A DNA stretch of 64,000 bases from Bradyrhizobium sp. Lineage in GTDB: Bacteria > Pseudomonadota > Alphaproteobacteria > Rhizobiales > Xanthobacteraceae. The stretch is from assembly GCF_004799445.1 (NCBI RefSeq), contig NZ_SSNA01000122.1, forward strand, positions 17,366-81,365, given 5' to 3'. The position numbers were made by a program, and so were the translations under genes. This document shows, one piece after another, positions 35,517 to 45,947 of the stretch (position 1 is its first letter; each line of letters opens with the position of its first letter). A model generated the notes under the pieces. The model searched no databases. It had not been told where the DNA came from and saw only the letters and a list, made by a program, of their open reading frames with translations.

Positions 35517-35966
35517 ATGAAGCGTCTGTTAACCCTCGCCTGTCTCGCCGCCATGGCGGCGCTGGCCGCTCCGCAAACCGCCCGCGCCCAGCGCGCCGAC
35601 TATAACGAGCTGGTCGCCAGGCACGCCCAGGCCAACGGGCTGCCGGAGGCCCTGGTGCATCGGGTGATCGTGCGCGAAAGCCGCTATCAGCCTCACCTCG
35701 TCGGGCGCGGCGGCACCATCGGCCTGATGCAGATCAAGCTCGCCACCGCGCGCAGCCTTGGCTACACCGGTTCGGCCGAAGGCCTGCGCGATCCCGACAC
35801 CAATCTCACCTATGCGGTGAAATATCTCGCCGGCGCCTACCGCGCCGCAAATGGCGATCACGCCCGGGCCGTGCATTATTACGCCAGCGGCTATTACAAG
35901 GCCGCCAAGCACCAGCGCCTCAGATCACCCATCGAGGCCAAGGCGGAACAGGTTCCCACCCGCTAG
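35517..35966 (+). CDS. Lytic transglycosylase (SLT family)
   Basis: 149 residues with a signal peptide of about 24 (ending TARAQ). The SLT domain has VIVRESRYQPHLVG with the catalytic Glu, GTIGLMQIKLATA and AVHYYASGYY. It cleaves peptidoglycan glycan strands in the periplasm with 1,6-anhydro product. This is a compact single-domain form. ATG 35517 is chosen because it opens the signal peptide directly. The thiamin riboswitch begins about 65 bp downstream. Confidence 0.88.
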   Translation: MKRLLTLACLAAMAALAAPQTARAQRADYNELVARHAQANGLPEALVHRVIVRESRYQPHLVGRGGTIGLMQIKLATARSLGYTGSAEGLRDPDTNLTYAVKYLAGAYRAANGDHARAVHYYASGYYKAAKHQRLRSPIEAKAEQVPTR

Positions 35967-36029
35967 ACCGGTGCAAACCGGGGCCGCCCGCGTTGACACT
36001 CCCCGCCATCGGCCTACATTAGTCCTGTT

Positions 36030-36148
36030 CCGAGGGGAGCTCCGATGAGGAGCTGAGAGACCGCACGCTCAAGTCCTTGTTCGCAAGGGATGCGAGACCG
36101 CGGTGACCCTTTGAACCTGATCCGGGTCATGCCGGCGAAGGGACAGGG
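36030..36148 (+). promoter_or_regulatory. TPP riboswitch (THI element)
   Basis: It carries the conserved parts in order: cgaggggagc, gctgagag, a variable P3 arm with an inserted hairpin (ccttgttcgcaagg), and gaccctttgaacctgatccg followed by gccggcgaagggac. This is the standard thiamin pyrophosphate aptamer. Its 3' end reaches the thiO start codon, and the ribosome site (ggacaggg) is in or beside the closing stem, so TPP binding should block translation of thiO and lower the whole operon. Confidence 0.95.
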
Positions 36149-37189
36149 ATGTACCAGAGTTCGATACCACAGCGCGGGCATTTGCCCGTCGCGCCCCGAG
36201 GGGAATCTCCCGTTTCGGTCATCGGCGCCGGCATTGCCGGCGCATGGCAGGCGCTGTTGTTCGCGCAGGCCGGCCATCCCGTGACGCTGCACGAACGCAG
36301 CGACCAGGCGATGATGCTCTCCACCAGTCACTGGGCCGGCGGCATGCTGGCGCCCTATTGCGAAAGCGAGGTCGCCGAGCCGATCATCAGCCGGCTCGGC
36401 CTGCGCGCGCTCGATCTGTGGCGCCGCGAATTGCCGGACACGCCGTTCAACGGCTCGCTGGTGGTGGCGCATGCGCGCGACCGCGGCGACTTCGAACGTT
36501 TTGCGAAACGGACCTCGGGCCACCGCCGGCTCGACGCGCGCGGGCTCGCCGAGCTCGAGCCCTCGCTGGAGGGACGTTTCCGCGACGCGCTGTTCTTTGC
36601 CGACGAAGGCCATGTCGAGCCGCGCCGGGTGCTGCCGAAACTGCACGAGCGGATCGTCGCCGCCGGCGGCACCATCAAATTCAACAGCGAGCCGGGGCCG
36701 GATGATATCGAGGGCATCGTGATCGACTGCCGCGGGCTTTCCGCGCGCGACACGCAAAGCGAATTGCGCGGCGTCAAGGGCGAGCTGATCCTGATCGAGA
36801 CCGATGAGGTGAAACTGGCGCGGCCGGTGCGGCTGATCCATCCGCGCTGGCCGCTCTATGTAATTCCGCGCGAGGACAATCTGTTCATGCTGGGCGCCAC
36901 CTCGATCGAGGCCGAGGATACCGGCGTCAGCGTGCGCTCGGCGCTGGAGCTGCTGGGCGCGGCCTATGCGGTGCATCCGGCATTCGCCGAAGCCCGCATC
37001 GTCGAATTCGGCTCGGGCTTGCGGCCGGCGTTTCCCGACAATCTGCCGCGCATCTGTATCGCCAACAACCGCATTTCGGTCAACGGCCTCTATCGCCACG
37101 GTTTCCTGATCGCGCCGACGCTGGCGGAGCTGACGCTCGCCTATGTCGACCAGGGGCGGATCGACAACGAGGTGATGCAATGCGTGTGA
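36149..37189 (+). CDS. thiO: Glycine oxidase / FAD-dependent oxidoreductase
   Basis: 346 residues. The FAD-binding Rossmann motif VSVIGAGIAGAWQALLFAQAGH opens at about residue 22, and SHWAGGMLAPY is typical of ThiO. It oxidises glycine to the imine used by ThiG to build the thiazole of thiamin. The C-terminal GLYRHGFLIAPTLAEL matches the DAO family. ATG 36149 sits directly at the end of the riboswitch. It is the first gene of the thiamin operon and overlaps thiS by 10 bp. Confidence 0.92.
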   Translation: MYQSSIPQRGHLPVAPRGESPVSVIGAGIAGAWQALLFAQAGHPVTLHERSDQAMMLSTSHWAGGMLAPYCESEVAEPIISRLGLRALDLWRRELPDTPFNGSLVVAHARDRGDFERFAKRTSGHRRLDARGLAELEPSLEGRFRDALFFADEGHVEPRRVLPKLHERIVAAGGTIKFNSEPGPDDIEGIVIDCRGLSARDTQSELRGVKGELILIETDEVKLARPVRLIHPRWPLYVIPREDNLFMLGATSIEAEDTGVSVRSALELLGAAYAVHPAFAEARIVEFGSGLRPAFPDNLPRICIANNRISVNGLYRHGFLIAPTLAELTLAYVDQGRIDNEVMQCV

Positions 37190-37377
37190 TCGTCAACGGC
37201 GAGCCGAGGGAAGTCGCCTCGACCAGCGTCGACGCGCTGCTCGGCGAGCTCGAATATGACGGCACGCATTTTGCGATCGCGGTGAATTACGACGTGCTGC
37301 CGAAGAGCCGTTGGGCCGAGACCGCGCTGAAGACCGGCGACGAGATCGAGATCATCACGCCGCGGCAGGGAGGGTGA
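37180..37377 (+). CDS. thiS: Thiamin biosynthesis sulfur carrier ThiS
   Basis: 65 residues, ubiquitin-like, ending in the required Gly-Gly (TPRQGG), which is thiocarboxylated to carry sulfur for thiazole formation. It starts within the end of thiO (10-bp overlap). The activating enzyme ThiF is not in this operon and must be elsewhere. Confidence 0.93.
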   Translation: MRVIVNGEPREVASTSVDALLGELEYDGTHFAIAVNYDVLPKSRWAETALKTGDEIEIITPRQGG

Positions 37378-37407
37378 TGGGATGATGTATGCTGCAAGAA
37401 ATTCCGC

Positions 37408-37514
37408 CGTCATCCTGAGGCGCGAGCCGTTTTCGGCGAGCCTCGAAGGATGGCCACGTCCCACATCCCTGTCATCCTTCGAGGCGCGCAAGGGCGCGCA
37501 CCTCAGGATGACGG
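37408..37514. repeat. Hairpin repeat, family C, copy 1, inside the thiamin operon
   Basis: About 107 bp between thiS and thiG. Outer ends cgtcatcctgaggcgcg and cgcacctcaggatgacgg pair, with inner gcctcgaaggatgg and catccttcgaggc. Relatives at 45067-45200 and 63541-63582. The operon appears to be transcribed across it. Confidence 0.85.
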
Positions 37515-37547
37515 CCGCGGCGTGCGGCAAGCAAGGACGCTGAAACC

Positions 37548-38330
37548 ATGCTGAAACTCTACGACCGCGAATTCACCTCGCGCCTTTTGGTCGGCAGCGC
37601 GCTGTATCCGTCGCCGGCGATCATGCAGGGCGCGATCCGCGCCTCCGGCGCCGAGATCGTCACGGTGTCGCTGCGGCGCGAATCCGCCGGCGGCAAGACC
37701 GGCGACGCGTTCTGGTCCTTGATCCGCGAACTCGGCGTCACGGTGCTGCCCAACACCGCCGGCTGCCGCAGCGTGCGCGAGGCGGTGACCACCGCGAAAC
37801 TCGCGCGCGAACTGTTCGCGACCTCCTGGATCAAGCTGGAGGTGATCGCCGACAACGACACGCTGCAGCCCGATGTGGTCGGCCTGGTCGAGGCCGCGGA
37901 TATTCTGATCAAGGACGGCTTCGACGTGTTTCCCTATTGCACCGAAGACCTTTCCGTCGCGCTGCGGCTGGTCGACGCCGGCTGCAAGGTGGTGATGCCG
38001 TGGGCGGCGCCGATCGGCAGCGCCAAGGGCATCATCAACCCCGATGCGCTGAAATTGTTGCGTGACCGCCTGCCGGATATCACGCTGGTGGTCGATGCTG
38101 GATTGGGCGCGCCGAGCCATGCCGCGCAGGCGCTCGAACTCGGCTATGACGCCGTGCTGCTCAACACCGCGATCGCCAAAGCGGCCGATCCGATCGCGAT
38201 GGCGACCGCGTTTCGCGGCGGCGTCGAGGCCGGCCGCGCCGCCTATCAGGCCGGGCTGATGGAAGCCCGCGATTTTGCCTCCCCTTCAACCCCTGTCGTT
38301 GGGACCCCGTTCTGGCATGCCGTATCCTGA
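37548..38330 (+). CDS. thiG: Thiazole synthase ThiG
   Basis: 260 residues, TIM barrel. The Schiff-base Lys is in [15 protein letters not shown], with [22 protein letters not shown] and [11 protein letters not shown], all family motifs. It joins deoxyxylulose phosphate, the glycine imine from ThiO and sulfur from ThiS to make the thiazole phosphate. Its end overlaps the thiE start by 14 bp. Confidence 0.95.
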   Translation: MLKLYDREFTSRLLVGSALYPSPAIMQGAIRASGAEIVTVSLRRESAGGKTGDAFWSLIRELGVTVLPNTAGCRSVREAVTTAKLARELFATSWIKLEVIADNDTLQPDVVGLVEAADILIKDGFDVFPYCTEDLSVALRLVDAGCKVVMPWAAPIGSAKGIINPDALKLLRDRLPDITLVVDAGLGAPSHAAQALELGYDAVLLNTAIAKAADPIAMATAFRGGVEAGRAAYQAGLMEARDFASPSTPVVGTPFWHAVS

Positions 38331-38925
38331 TCGATTCTATCCTGTGGTCGACAGCGTCGCCTGGGTGGCGCGGCTGGCGCTGCTCGGCGCCGGCACGATC
38401 CAGCTGCGCGCCAAGAATCTCGGCGACGCCGACGCGCTGCAGACGGTCAAGGACGCGCTGGAGGTCATCAAGGGCACGGCCGCCAAACTCGTGGTCAATG
38501 ATTACTGGCGCGCGGCGATCGCGGCCGGCGCCAAACATCTGCATCTCGGCCAGGAAGACCTGGCGGACGCCGACCTCAAGGCGATCCGCGACGCCGGCCT
38601 GACGCTCGGCATCTCCACCCATGACGACGACGAACTGGAAACCGCGCTGCGCGCCAAGCCGGATTACGTCGCGCTCGGCCCGATCTTCCCGACCACGCTG
38701 AAGTCGATGCGCTTCGCGCCGCAGGGCATCCCGAAGATCAGCCAATGGAAGCAGCGCATCGGCACGCTGCCGCTGGTCGCGATCGGCGGCATCAAGCTCG
38801 AACAGGCCCGCGAGATCTTCGCCGCCGGCGCCGACTCGATCGCCGTGGTCAGCGACGTGACGCAAAACCCCGAGCCCGACGCGCGAGTGCGCGCCTGGCT
38901 CAGTATGAACGCGGAGGCCGCGTGA
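38317..38925 (+). CDS. thiE: Thiamin phosphate synthase ThiE
   Basis: 202 residues, TIM barrel. [56 protein letters not shown] and [14 protein letters not shown] are the known pyrophosphate- and pyrimidine-binding segments. It joins the thiazole and HMP pyrophosphate halves to give thiamin phosphate. ATG 38317 lies in the last codons of thiG, giving translational coupling; an earlier in-frame ATG (38275) is less likely. Confidence 0.93.
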   Translation: MPYPDRFYPVVDSVAWVARLALLGAGTIQLRAKNLGDADALQTVKDALEVIKGTAAKLVVNDYWRAAIAAGAKHLHLGQEDLADADLKAIRDAGLTLGISTHDDDELETALRAKPDYVALGPIFPTTLKSMRFAPQGIPKISQWKQRIGTLPLVAIGGIKLEQAREIFAAGADSIAVVSDVTQNPEPDARVRAWLSMNAEAA

Positions 38926-38949
38926 TGATGATTTCGAAATCAAAGCGGC

Positions 38950-39037
38950 CGTCATTGCGAGCGCAGCGAAGCAATCCATATCCCACCAGCGGCACAAGGC
39001 TGGATTGCTTCGTCGCTTACGCTCCTCGCAATGACGG
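38950..39037. repeat. Hairpin repeat, family B, copy 1, inside the thiamin operon
   Basis: About 88 bp between thiE and thiC. Ends ccgtcattgcgagcg and cgctcctcgcaatgacgg pair; inner gaagcaatcca pairs with tggattgcttc. A close copy is at 45708-45790 and a decayed one at 48764-48834. Confidence 0.88.
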
Positions 39038-39101
39038 AAGAGAGACCATCGGACTTCCGGATCGGTTCGCTTCGCGGACCGTCCGAAATGACAACAATTA
39101 A

Positions 39102-41012
<1,911 letters not shown>

Positions 41013-41069
41013 ACCCTACTCTCTCCTCGTCGTGCCCGCGCTTGACCCGGGCATCCATCAGAAAATGAA

Positions 41070-41100
41070 AAGGCCGGGGGCGAAAGCCCGGCCTTTTTTT
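41070..41100 (+). terminator. Terminator after the thiamin operon
   Basis: The stem AGGCCGGG with CCCGGCCT, loop ggcgaaag, is followed by seven T. Just before it (41030-41060) lies half of another repeat (gtgcccgcgcttgacccggg). Confidence 0.88.
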
Positions 41101-41237
41101 GCTCCCTACACGAATAGGCATGGTCCCCGGTCTGCCTTTCTAGGTCATGTTGAATGATTTCTTTGGGACATATACGGAGCTTATGTCTTCCTGTTTGAAG
41201 CCGGAATGCAGTATCTTAGTGCCTCGGGGAGCCTCAT

Positions 41238-41891
41238 ATGAAATGTCCACATTGTACTGTCACCATTCATGCCGGTTGGGTGATGTCCCCTGTCTTGAGA
41301 CATGGTCATGTTACAGCCTGGCGAGTTAATTTCATGACTTGTCCCGAATGTAGTGCAGACATATTGCAACTTGGTAAGGGTGCTGCCGGAAATCTTAATT
41401 CTCCGACTTCAGATTGGTATCAAATTTTTCCAACAGGCTCTAATCGCGGACCGGTGTCCAAAGAGGTGCCAACTGATATTGCAGCAGATTACACCGAAGC
41501 TGCCCTCGTACTACCGCTTAGCCCAAAGGCATCAGCTGCTCTTTCACGACGATGCCTTCAATCGGTCTTACGGCACGCTGGTTATGCCCAGAAGGACTTG
41601 TCGCAGCAGATTGACGCAGCTTTGGCTGAACAAGATGCTAGAAAGGCTCTTCCGACCGGCGTGCATTCCATCTTGGATTTAATCCGAAACTTTGGAAATT
41701 TTTCCGCGCATAAAATAACCGATCAGACTACTTTGCAAGTCATCGACGTTGAGCCGCATGAAGCAGAATACTGTCTCGACACTCTCGACGCTGTCTTCGA
41801 CCACTATTATGTGAAGCCAGCACAGGCAAAAGCAATGAAAGATGCGCTCAATGCGAAACTGGCTGCTGCTAAAAAGCCTCCTGCAAAGTGA
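41238..41891 (+). CDS. DUF4145 domain-containing protein
   Basis: 217 residues. A zinc-ribbon-like N-terminus with two CxxC pairs (CPHC and CPECSAD) precedes a helical DUF4145 domain (LPLSPKASAALSRRCLQSVL, LDLIRNFGNFSAHK, EAEYCLDTLDAVFDHYY). DUF4145 is found fused to restriction enzymes and in mobile contexts, and is suspected of defence roles. The gene and its upstream region are clearly lower in GC than the neighbourhood, and codon choice (many AT-ending codons) differs, which points to recent transfer. No other defence gene is next to it. Confidence 0.85.
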   Translation: MKCPHCTVTIHAGWVMSPVLRHGHVTAWRVNFMTCPECSADILQLGKGAAGNLNSPTSDWYQIFPTGSNRGPVSKEVPTDIAADYTEAALVLPLSPKASAALSRRCLQSVLRHAGYAQKDLSQQIDAALAEQDARKALPTGVHSILDLIRNFGNFSAHKITDQTTLQVIDVEPHEAEYCLDTLDAVFDHYYVKPAQAKAMKDALNAKLAAAKKPPAK

Positions 41892-42002
41892 TCGTTTACG
41901 TCCGCCTTAAACCCGCTTGTCACCAACTCATAGCCCCTAGGTCGAATTGGCGAAGCGTAATCCGCCATTTCCATTCCGCCTCACGAAAAGGGCGCGCACG
42001 AG

Positions 42003-42500
42003 TTGGAAAAACTTCCCGACCAATTGCAGAATGGTCTGAGACTGGTCTTCGTCGGCACCGCTGCCGGACATCGGTCGGCCGACTTGGGTCATTACTATGC
42101 GCATTCCGGCAATCGCTTCTGGCGCACGCTCCACGAGGTCGGCATCACGCCGCGGCGATACGAGCCGCATGAATTTCGGACGTTGTTGAAGATCGGAATT
42201 GGCTTCACCGATCTTTGCAAATCAGGCTCGGGAATGGATCATCAGGCCCTCGCTTTTCCAATCGACGTTTCGGCTTTCCGGGAAAAGATGCGGCAGTACC
42301 GGCCGAAGACGATCGCCTTCACGAGCAAGAAGGCCGCGAGCCTTTTCTATGGAAGACCCACCAAGGCGGTGGCACTCGGCCAACAACCGCCGCTGGACGA
42401 CTTCCCGACTGTGTTCGTTCTGGCCTCGCCGTCCGGCGCCGCCTCGGGTCACTGGTCGGTACAGCCATGGCAGGAACTGGCGGATTCGATCAGCGCGTAG
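42003..42500 (+). CDS. Uracil-DNA glycosylase superfamily protein (Mug-like)
   Basis: 165 residues. FVGTAAGHRSADLGHYYAHSG holds the G-x-x-x-G region of motif A, and VLASPSGAASGHWSVQPWQE has the Ser-Pro-Ser-Gly form of motif B seen in mismatch-specific (Mug/TDG) and hypoxanthine-type members. The segment FTDLCKSGSGMDH is also characteristic. It would remove uracil, thymine or other deaminated bases from DNA. Base preference cannot be read safely. The start is TTG 42003 with an AAAGGG region upstream. It follows the transferred-looking DUF4145 gene by 111 bp. Confidence 0.75.
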   Translation: MEKLPDQLQNGLRLVFVGTAAGHRSADLGHYYAHSGNRFWRTLHEVGITPRRYEPHEFRTLLKIGIGFTDLCKSGSGMDHQALAFPIDVSAFREKMRQYRPKTIAFTSKKAASLFYGRPTKAVALGQQPPLDDFPTVFVLASPSGAASGHWSVQPWQELADSISA

Positions 42501-42560
42501 GGCCATGGGATAGGTTGAGCCCGAAACCCATCGCGTGTCTTGATGGCCTGATTCCGAAAA

Positions 42561-42706
42561 CTCCGATGTCGTCCCGGGCAAGCGAAAGCGCGACCCGGGA
42601 CCCATAACCACCGGCCGTAGTTGTTTGGGCACGCCGGGGCTCCAGCTTCGCGCAACAACAATGCCCGTGGTTATGGGTCCCTGCTTTCGCAGGGACGACA
42701 CTGAGG
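42561..42706. repeat. Dispersed repeat, family D, copy 1
   Basis: About 146 bp; ends atgtcgtcccgggc and cagggacgacact with inner ggttatgggtcc / gacccataacca pairing. Close copy at 43800-43946; a diverged relative at 54096-54242. Confidence 0.88.
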
Positions 42707-42739
42707 TAGCCAGCGTAGCCGGACGAGCGTAGCGACATC

Positions 42740-43363
42740 CTATTCCTCGCCCTTCCGATGCGGATCGTATTTCGAGAGCACGTCCCTGAGGTAATCCCGG
42801 CTTTTCCATTCCGGCGCCGGCGGCTCGTAGCCGGGGCGGGGAACGTAGGGATTGCCGGGGGCATCCACTGAGGCGCCCATCAGGTCGGGAACGTAGCGCG
42901 GACAGTTCGGGAAGATCTCGCATTTGATCCGCACGACGACTTTCGCGCCATGATGCTGGCCAAGCGTTTCCGCGTCGTCGTGGATCGTGGCCGTGCCGCG
43001 GATGCGGGTGCGAAACGTCTTGCCGTCGAGGCGCACGAACAAGAGCCCGACGTTCGGGTTGCGGTGAATATTGCCGAGCGTGCGGTACATGTTGTTGCCG
43101 TCATATTCGGGATATTCCAGCGTGTCGGGCCCGGTGATCCTGACGAAGCCGGGATCGCCCGAACGCATCGAACAATCGACGTTGTCCCGGTAGCTGGTGG
43201 CGATGAAAAAGAACGGCGTCACCTCGATCAGCTTGCGGTCCTGCTCCCAGAACTCGAAGTGCAGGCGATGCTTCTCGAGGCCATCGGCGACGCGGCGGCC
43301 GTCGAAGCGGTCCTGCAGCTCGCGCATGCCGTCGTGGTAGAACGGGGTGATCGGGTCGGTCAT
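42740..43363 (-). CDS. Pyridoxamine 5'-phosphate oxidase-fold protein
   Basis: 207 residues. ATSYRDNVDCSMRSGDPGFV and NPNVGLLFVRLDGKTFRTRIRGTATI match the split-barrel FMN-binding PNPOx-like family, here the group with a C-terminal extension containing PNCPRYVPDL. It probably binds FMN or F420 and reduces an unknown compound; it is not PdxH. GAGGTCCCC precedes ATG. It lies between two family D repeat copies and next to a family A copy. Confidence 0.82.
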   Translation of the reverse strand: MTDPITPFYHDGMRELQDRFDGRRVADGLEKHRLHFEFWEQDRKLIEVTPFFFIATSYRDNVDCSMRSGDPGFVRITGPDTLEYPEYDGNNMYRTLGNIHRNPNVGLLFVRLDGKTFRTRIRGTATIHDDAETLGQHHGAKVVVRIKCEIFPNCPRYVPDLMGASVDAPGNPYVPRPGYEPPAPEWKSRDYLRDVLSKYDPHRKGEE

Positions 43364-43435
43364 GGGGACCTCGGCTTAGGTGCAGCATGTCCCGCTTGAT
43401 AGCAGACCGCCGCCCCCGGCGCCCATGATATTGGG

Positions 43436-43539
43436 CGTCATTCCGGGATGGTGCGCAGCACCAGACCCGGAATCTCGAGATTCTCCGATGTGCAATTGCA
43501 CATCGTAGTTCGATGCTTCGCATCGCCCCGGAATGACGG
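43436..43539. repeat. Dispersed hairpin repeat, family A, copy 2
   Basis: About 104 bp almost identical to 4244-4348. It contains gatgtgcaattgcacatc, a perfect palindrome, whereas copy 1 has one change there. Here it is purely intergenic. Confidence 0.9.
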
Positions 43540-43561
43540 CCCACCCTACGCTTGCTGCGAG

Positions 43562-43768
43562 CTAATCGTGGGTCCGTGACGCCTGGATCACAAGCCGGAT
43601 CAGCCCGACCAGGGCGATCAGCCCGCCGGCAAAACTGGCGGCCAGGGCAAACAGGCCGAGCCCGACCGGCATTGCGTAGCGATCATAGGCCTCGACCATC
43701 CACAACGGCACCCATGAAACAACCGTGATGAAGATGCCCACGACGATCGAAATCAGGTTTGCTTTCAT
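43562..43768 (-). CDS. Small two-helix membrane protein
   Basis: 68 residues with two hydrophobic helices (about 4-27 and 36-62), the loop YDRYAMPVG and a short polar C-terminus. No motif identifies it. It is bracketed by family A and family D repeats. ATG 43768 has no strong ribosome site. Confidence 0.55.
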   Translation of the reverse strand: MKANLISIVVGIFITVVSWVPLWMVEAYDRYAMPVGLGLFALAASFAGGLIALVGLIRLVIQASRTHD

Positions 43769-43799
43769 GCGCGAGCTGCCCTTCGCATTGCTGCGATAA

Positions 43800-43946
43800 C
43801 TCCGATGTCGTCCCGGGCAAGCGAAAGCGCGACCCGGGACCCATCACCACCGGCCGTCGTTGTCTGGGCACGCCGGGGCTTCAGCTTCGCGCAACAACGA
43901 CACCCCGTGGTGATGGGTCCCTGCTTTCGCAGGGACGACATTGAGC
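43800..43946. repeat. Dispersed repeat, family D, copy 2
   Basis: About 147 bp, nearly the same as 42561-42706 (roughly 1.2 kb away, same orientation), with small changes such as ataaccacc to atcaccacc matched by a compensating change in the other arm (gtggttatgg to gtggtgatgg). Confidence 0.9.
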
Positions 43947-44004
43947 GCAGGACAGCCTTCTCGCGCAATCCGGGGGAACGCGTCACGGTGAGAAACGCTC
44001 CCCC

Positions 44005-44445
44005 CTATCGCAGCGAGATCGCCAGCCCGCTCAGATCGGCGTTCGCCATCAGGCCTACTTGCGTGCCCGACAATTCCAGCACCGCGCCCTTCTGGTTGGC
44101 CAGCACGATCGCGCGGGCGCCGCCGCCGATCGTCAGACCCGCGCCGGCCGCGCCATAGACCCCGGCGATATCCGACGGCCGCCAGATGTGGTGCACGCGG
44201 CCGTGCAGCACCGTCCTCGATCCGCCGAACACGAGGCCATAGTCCAGTCCGCCGGTGGACAGCGGATAGGCCCTGCCGTGAAAGTACAGCGTGCCGCTGC
44301 CGCCCGAGCCGCCGATGATCCATCCCGCCTTGTAGATCACCAGCGTCACGGTGCCCTCGTCGGCAAAGGCGGCGGAGGGCAGCGCAGCGCCGGCGAACGC
44401 CGTCAGCGCCAGCAGCGCGACACGGATGGCGGATGATATTTTCAT
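44005..44445 (-). CDS. Exported glycine-rich protein, DUF1134/EipA-like
   Basis: 146 residues. Signal peptide to about residue 29 (LPSAAFA), then GSGGSGTLYFHGRAYPLSTGG, VLHGRVHHIWRPSDIAGVYG and a Gly-rich C-terminus. The layout recalls DUF1134/EipA periplasmic proteins of Alphaproteobacteria, involved in envelope integrity in Brucella; the match is by eye. GGGAGACCCCA precedes ATG 44445. A 300-bp gap upstream holds no other gene that I can support. Confidence 0.6.
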   Translation of the reverse strand: MKISSAIRVALLALTAFAGAALPSAAFADEGTVTLVIYKAGWIIGGSGGSGTLYFHGRAYPLSTGGLDYGLVFGGSRTVLHGRVHHIWRPSDIAGVYGAAGAGLTIGGGARAIVLANQKGAVLELSGTQVGLMANADLSGLAISLR

Positions 44446-44745
44446 TGGGGTCTCCCTGGAATCCTTGCAAGGCGGGCGTTGCGAGGCGGATCGATTCGCA
44501 ACCTGATCGACGGTAGCAAGCAAAGCACGGATCGGCCACCGGTTCGCATGACTACGCTGACAAGCTCTGCGATGTCCGGCGCGGGCTGAGGCCGCAGGCG
44601 CGAACGATCGCGGCCTCTTCCACCTGCAACCGCCACGCTTTTGCCGCACCGCTTCGATATCCGCGCCATCACAGGATAGGCACCGCCGCGGCCCGCAAGG
44701 CGCCGCCGGACCGGGACATCATTCTATCCAGCTGGGAGATTTGTC

Positions 44746-45003
44746 ATGCGTCGCGTTACCGCTCTGTTTGCCGCCGCCGGCATCGCCGCCGCCAGCCTCG
44801 CCGTCATCACGCCCGCGCAGGCCGGCTATTATGTGATCCGCTGGGACAACACCGGCATCTGCCAGATCTGGAGCGACGAGATGACGTCGAAGCCCGTGCG
44901 CTGGCCGTCGGATTACAAGGTGGTCAGCAAGCCGGTGCCGACCTTCACCGCCGCCGCGGCGGTGCAGGAACAGATGCGGCAGCAGCGCCACTGCACGCTC
45001 TGA
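44746..45003 (+). CDS. Small secreted protein, paralogue of 46676-46927
   Basis: 85 residues; signal peptide to about 26 (PAQAG). The mature part starts YYVIRWDNTGICQIWSDE and ends QRHCTL. Pattern G-x-x-VIRW-x-x-TG-x-CQ-x-W and a final HCTL/YCTL are shared with the second protein 1.7 kb away; the two Cys could form a disulfide. GGGAGATTTGTC precedes ATG 44746. Function unknown. Confidence 0.75.
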   Translation: MRRVTALFAAAGIAAASLAVITPAQAGYYVIRWDNTGICQIWSDEMTSKPVRWPSDYKVVSKPVPTFTAAAAVQEQMRQQRHCTL

Positions 45004-45066
45004 GAGCCCGAGCAAGGACCGGGAGACTGGTCGAGGCCGCGACGGCGCAGGTAGCCAGACAATGAC

Positions 45067-45200
45067 TGTCATCCTGAGGCGCCCGCGCTCTCGCGCGGGC
45101 CTCGAAGGATGGTCGCGAGTCCGTGTATGTTGCCATCCTTCGAGGCTCGCTTCGCTCGCACCTCCCCAGTGAGCGCAATTGCGCTCATCCGGGGATGACG
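45067..45200. repeat. Dispersed repeat, family C, copy 2
   Basis: About 134 bp: tgtcatcctgaggcgc, inner gcctcgaaggatgg and ccatccttcgaggc, then agcgcaattgcgct and a closing ccggggatgacg. Related to 37408-37514 but with an altered right end. Confidence 0.8.
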
Positions 45201-45207
45201 CCGTGAG

Positions 45208-45700
45208 TCAATGATCGCCGCCGACGGCCCGATTAATTTCTGATTTTCCGAATTTCCCTTGACCGCCGGGTAGACTCAGAAATATTTTGATTCCGTCCCG
45301 CTCCATCACGAGGGGCGTTTCGCGATCGTCACGAACGTGGGGCGGGATGCGGTGGACGCGGATGGCGCCTTTGACGAATGGCGCGATCGCGGACGGCGAA
45401 GTCGTGTGGTCCTGATGCCCCGACGCTGGCATCAAGTTGGCGGAAGCGATTCCGCCGGCGACGGTGGCAAGAAAGCCCGGTCACCGGGGAGAGCGCGAAG
45501 TAAGCCGTAAAACCATTGCGCGGGGAATGCCGGGTGTTTCCGGTGTGACCTGACTAACGCGTGTGCTTTTCGCTTTCTACCGTCGCACACGCGGCTATCG
45601 GGCGCATCGGGCGCCCGGCATTCCCTGCGCCCTCTGATTGGAGGGTAAGGAAATTTCTGGCAAACCTCGGGCATATCGGGCCGCGAGATCGCGAAGTCGT
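45208..45700. repeat. Probable long dispersed Bradyrhizobium repeat with spurious frames
   Basis: About 490 bp with no credible gene. Translations include IRVHRIPPHVRDDRETPLV and a piece HPAFPAQWFYGLLRALPGD, which I recall as recurring, misannotated frames in many Bradyrhizobium genomes; hence I treat the stretch as a large repeat copy. One copy only here, so the window itself cannot prove it. Confidence 0.5.
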
Positions 45701-45707
45701 GTCTTGC

Positions 45708-45790
45708 CGTCATTGCGAGCGCTAGCGAAGCAATCCATCGTACCGCACGGGAATGGATTGCTTCGTCGCTCACGCTCCTCGCAATGACGG
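45708..45790. repeat. Hairpin repeat, family B, copy 2
   Basis: About 83 bp: cgtcattgcgagcg, gaagcaatcca, tggattgcttcgtcgct and cgctcctcgcaatgacgg. Same as 38950-39037 apart from the loop. Confidence 0.9.
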
Positions 45791-45835
45791 CTTGAATCCT
45801 GGCTGTTTGATATTTGAATCAGTGGTGCGCCCCGG

Positions 45836-45947
45836 CTGTCATCATCCGCGAAAGCGGATGATCCAGTATTCCAGAACAGTTGCGATAGAATCGAGAAGCC
45901 GCGGCGTACTGGATACCCCGCCTGCGCGGGGTATTACGACTTTTTGC
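45836..45947. repeat. Dispersed repeat, two-hairpin type
   Basis: About 112 bp with the gtcatcatccgcgaaagcggatgat hairpin, cagtattcca, then tactggataccccgcctgcgcggggtatta. The arms catccgc/gcggatg and taccccgc/gcggggta pair. Single copy here. Confidence 0.6.

Noticed and set aside
45208..45773. Two minus-strand frames of 75 and 113 codons
   Set aside because: They lie in a stretch that looks like a large dispersed Bradyrhizobium repeat and lack ribosome sites, so I treat them as spurious.
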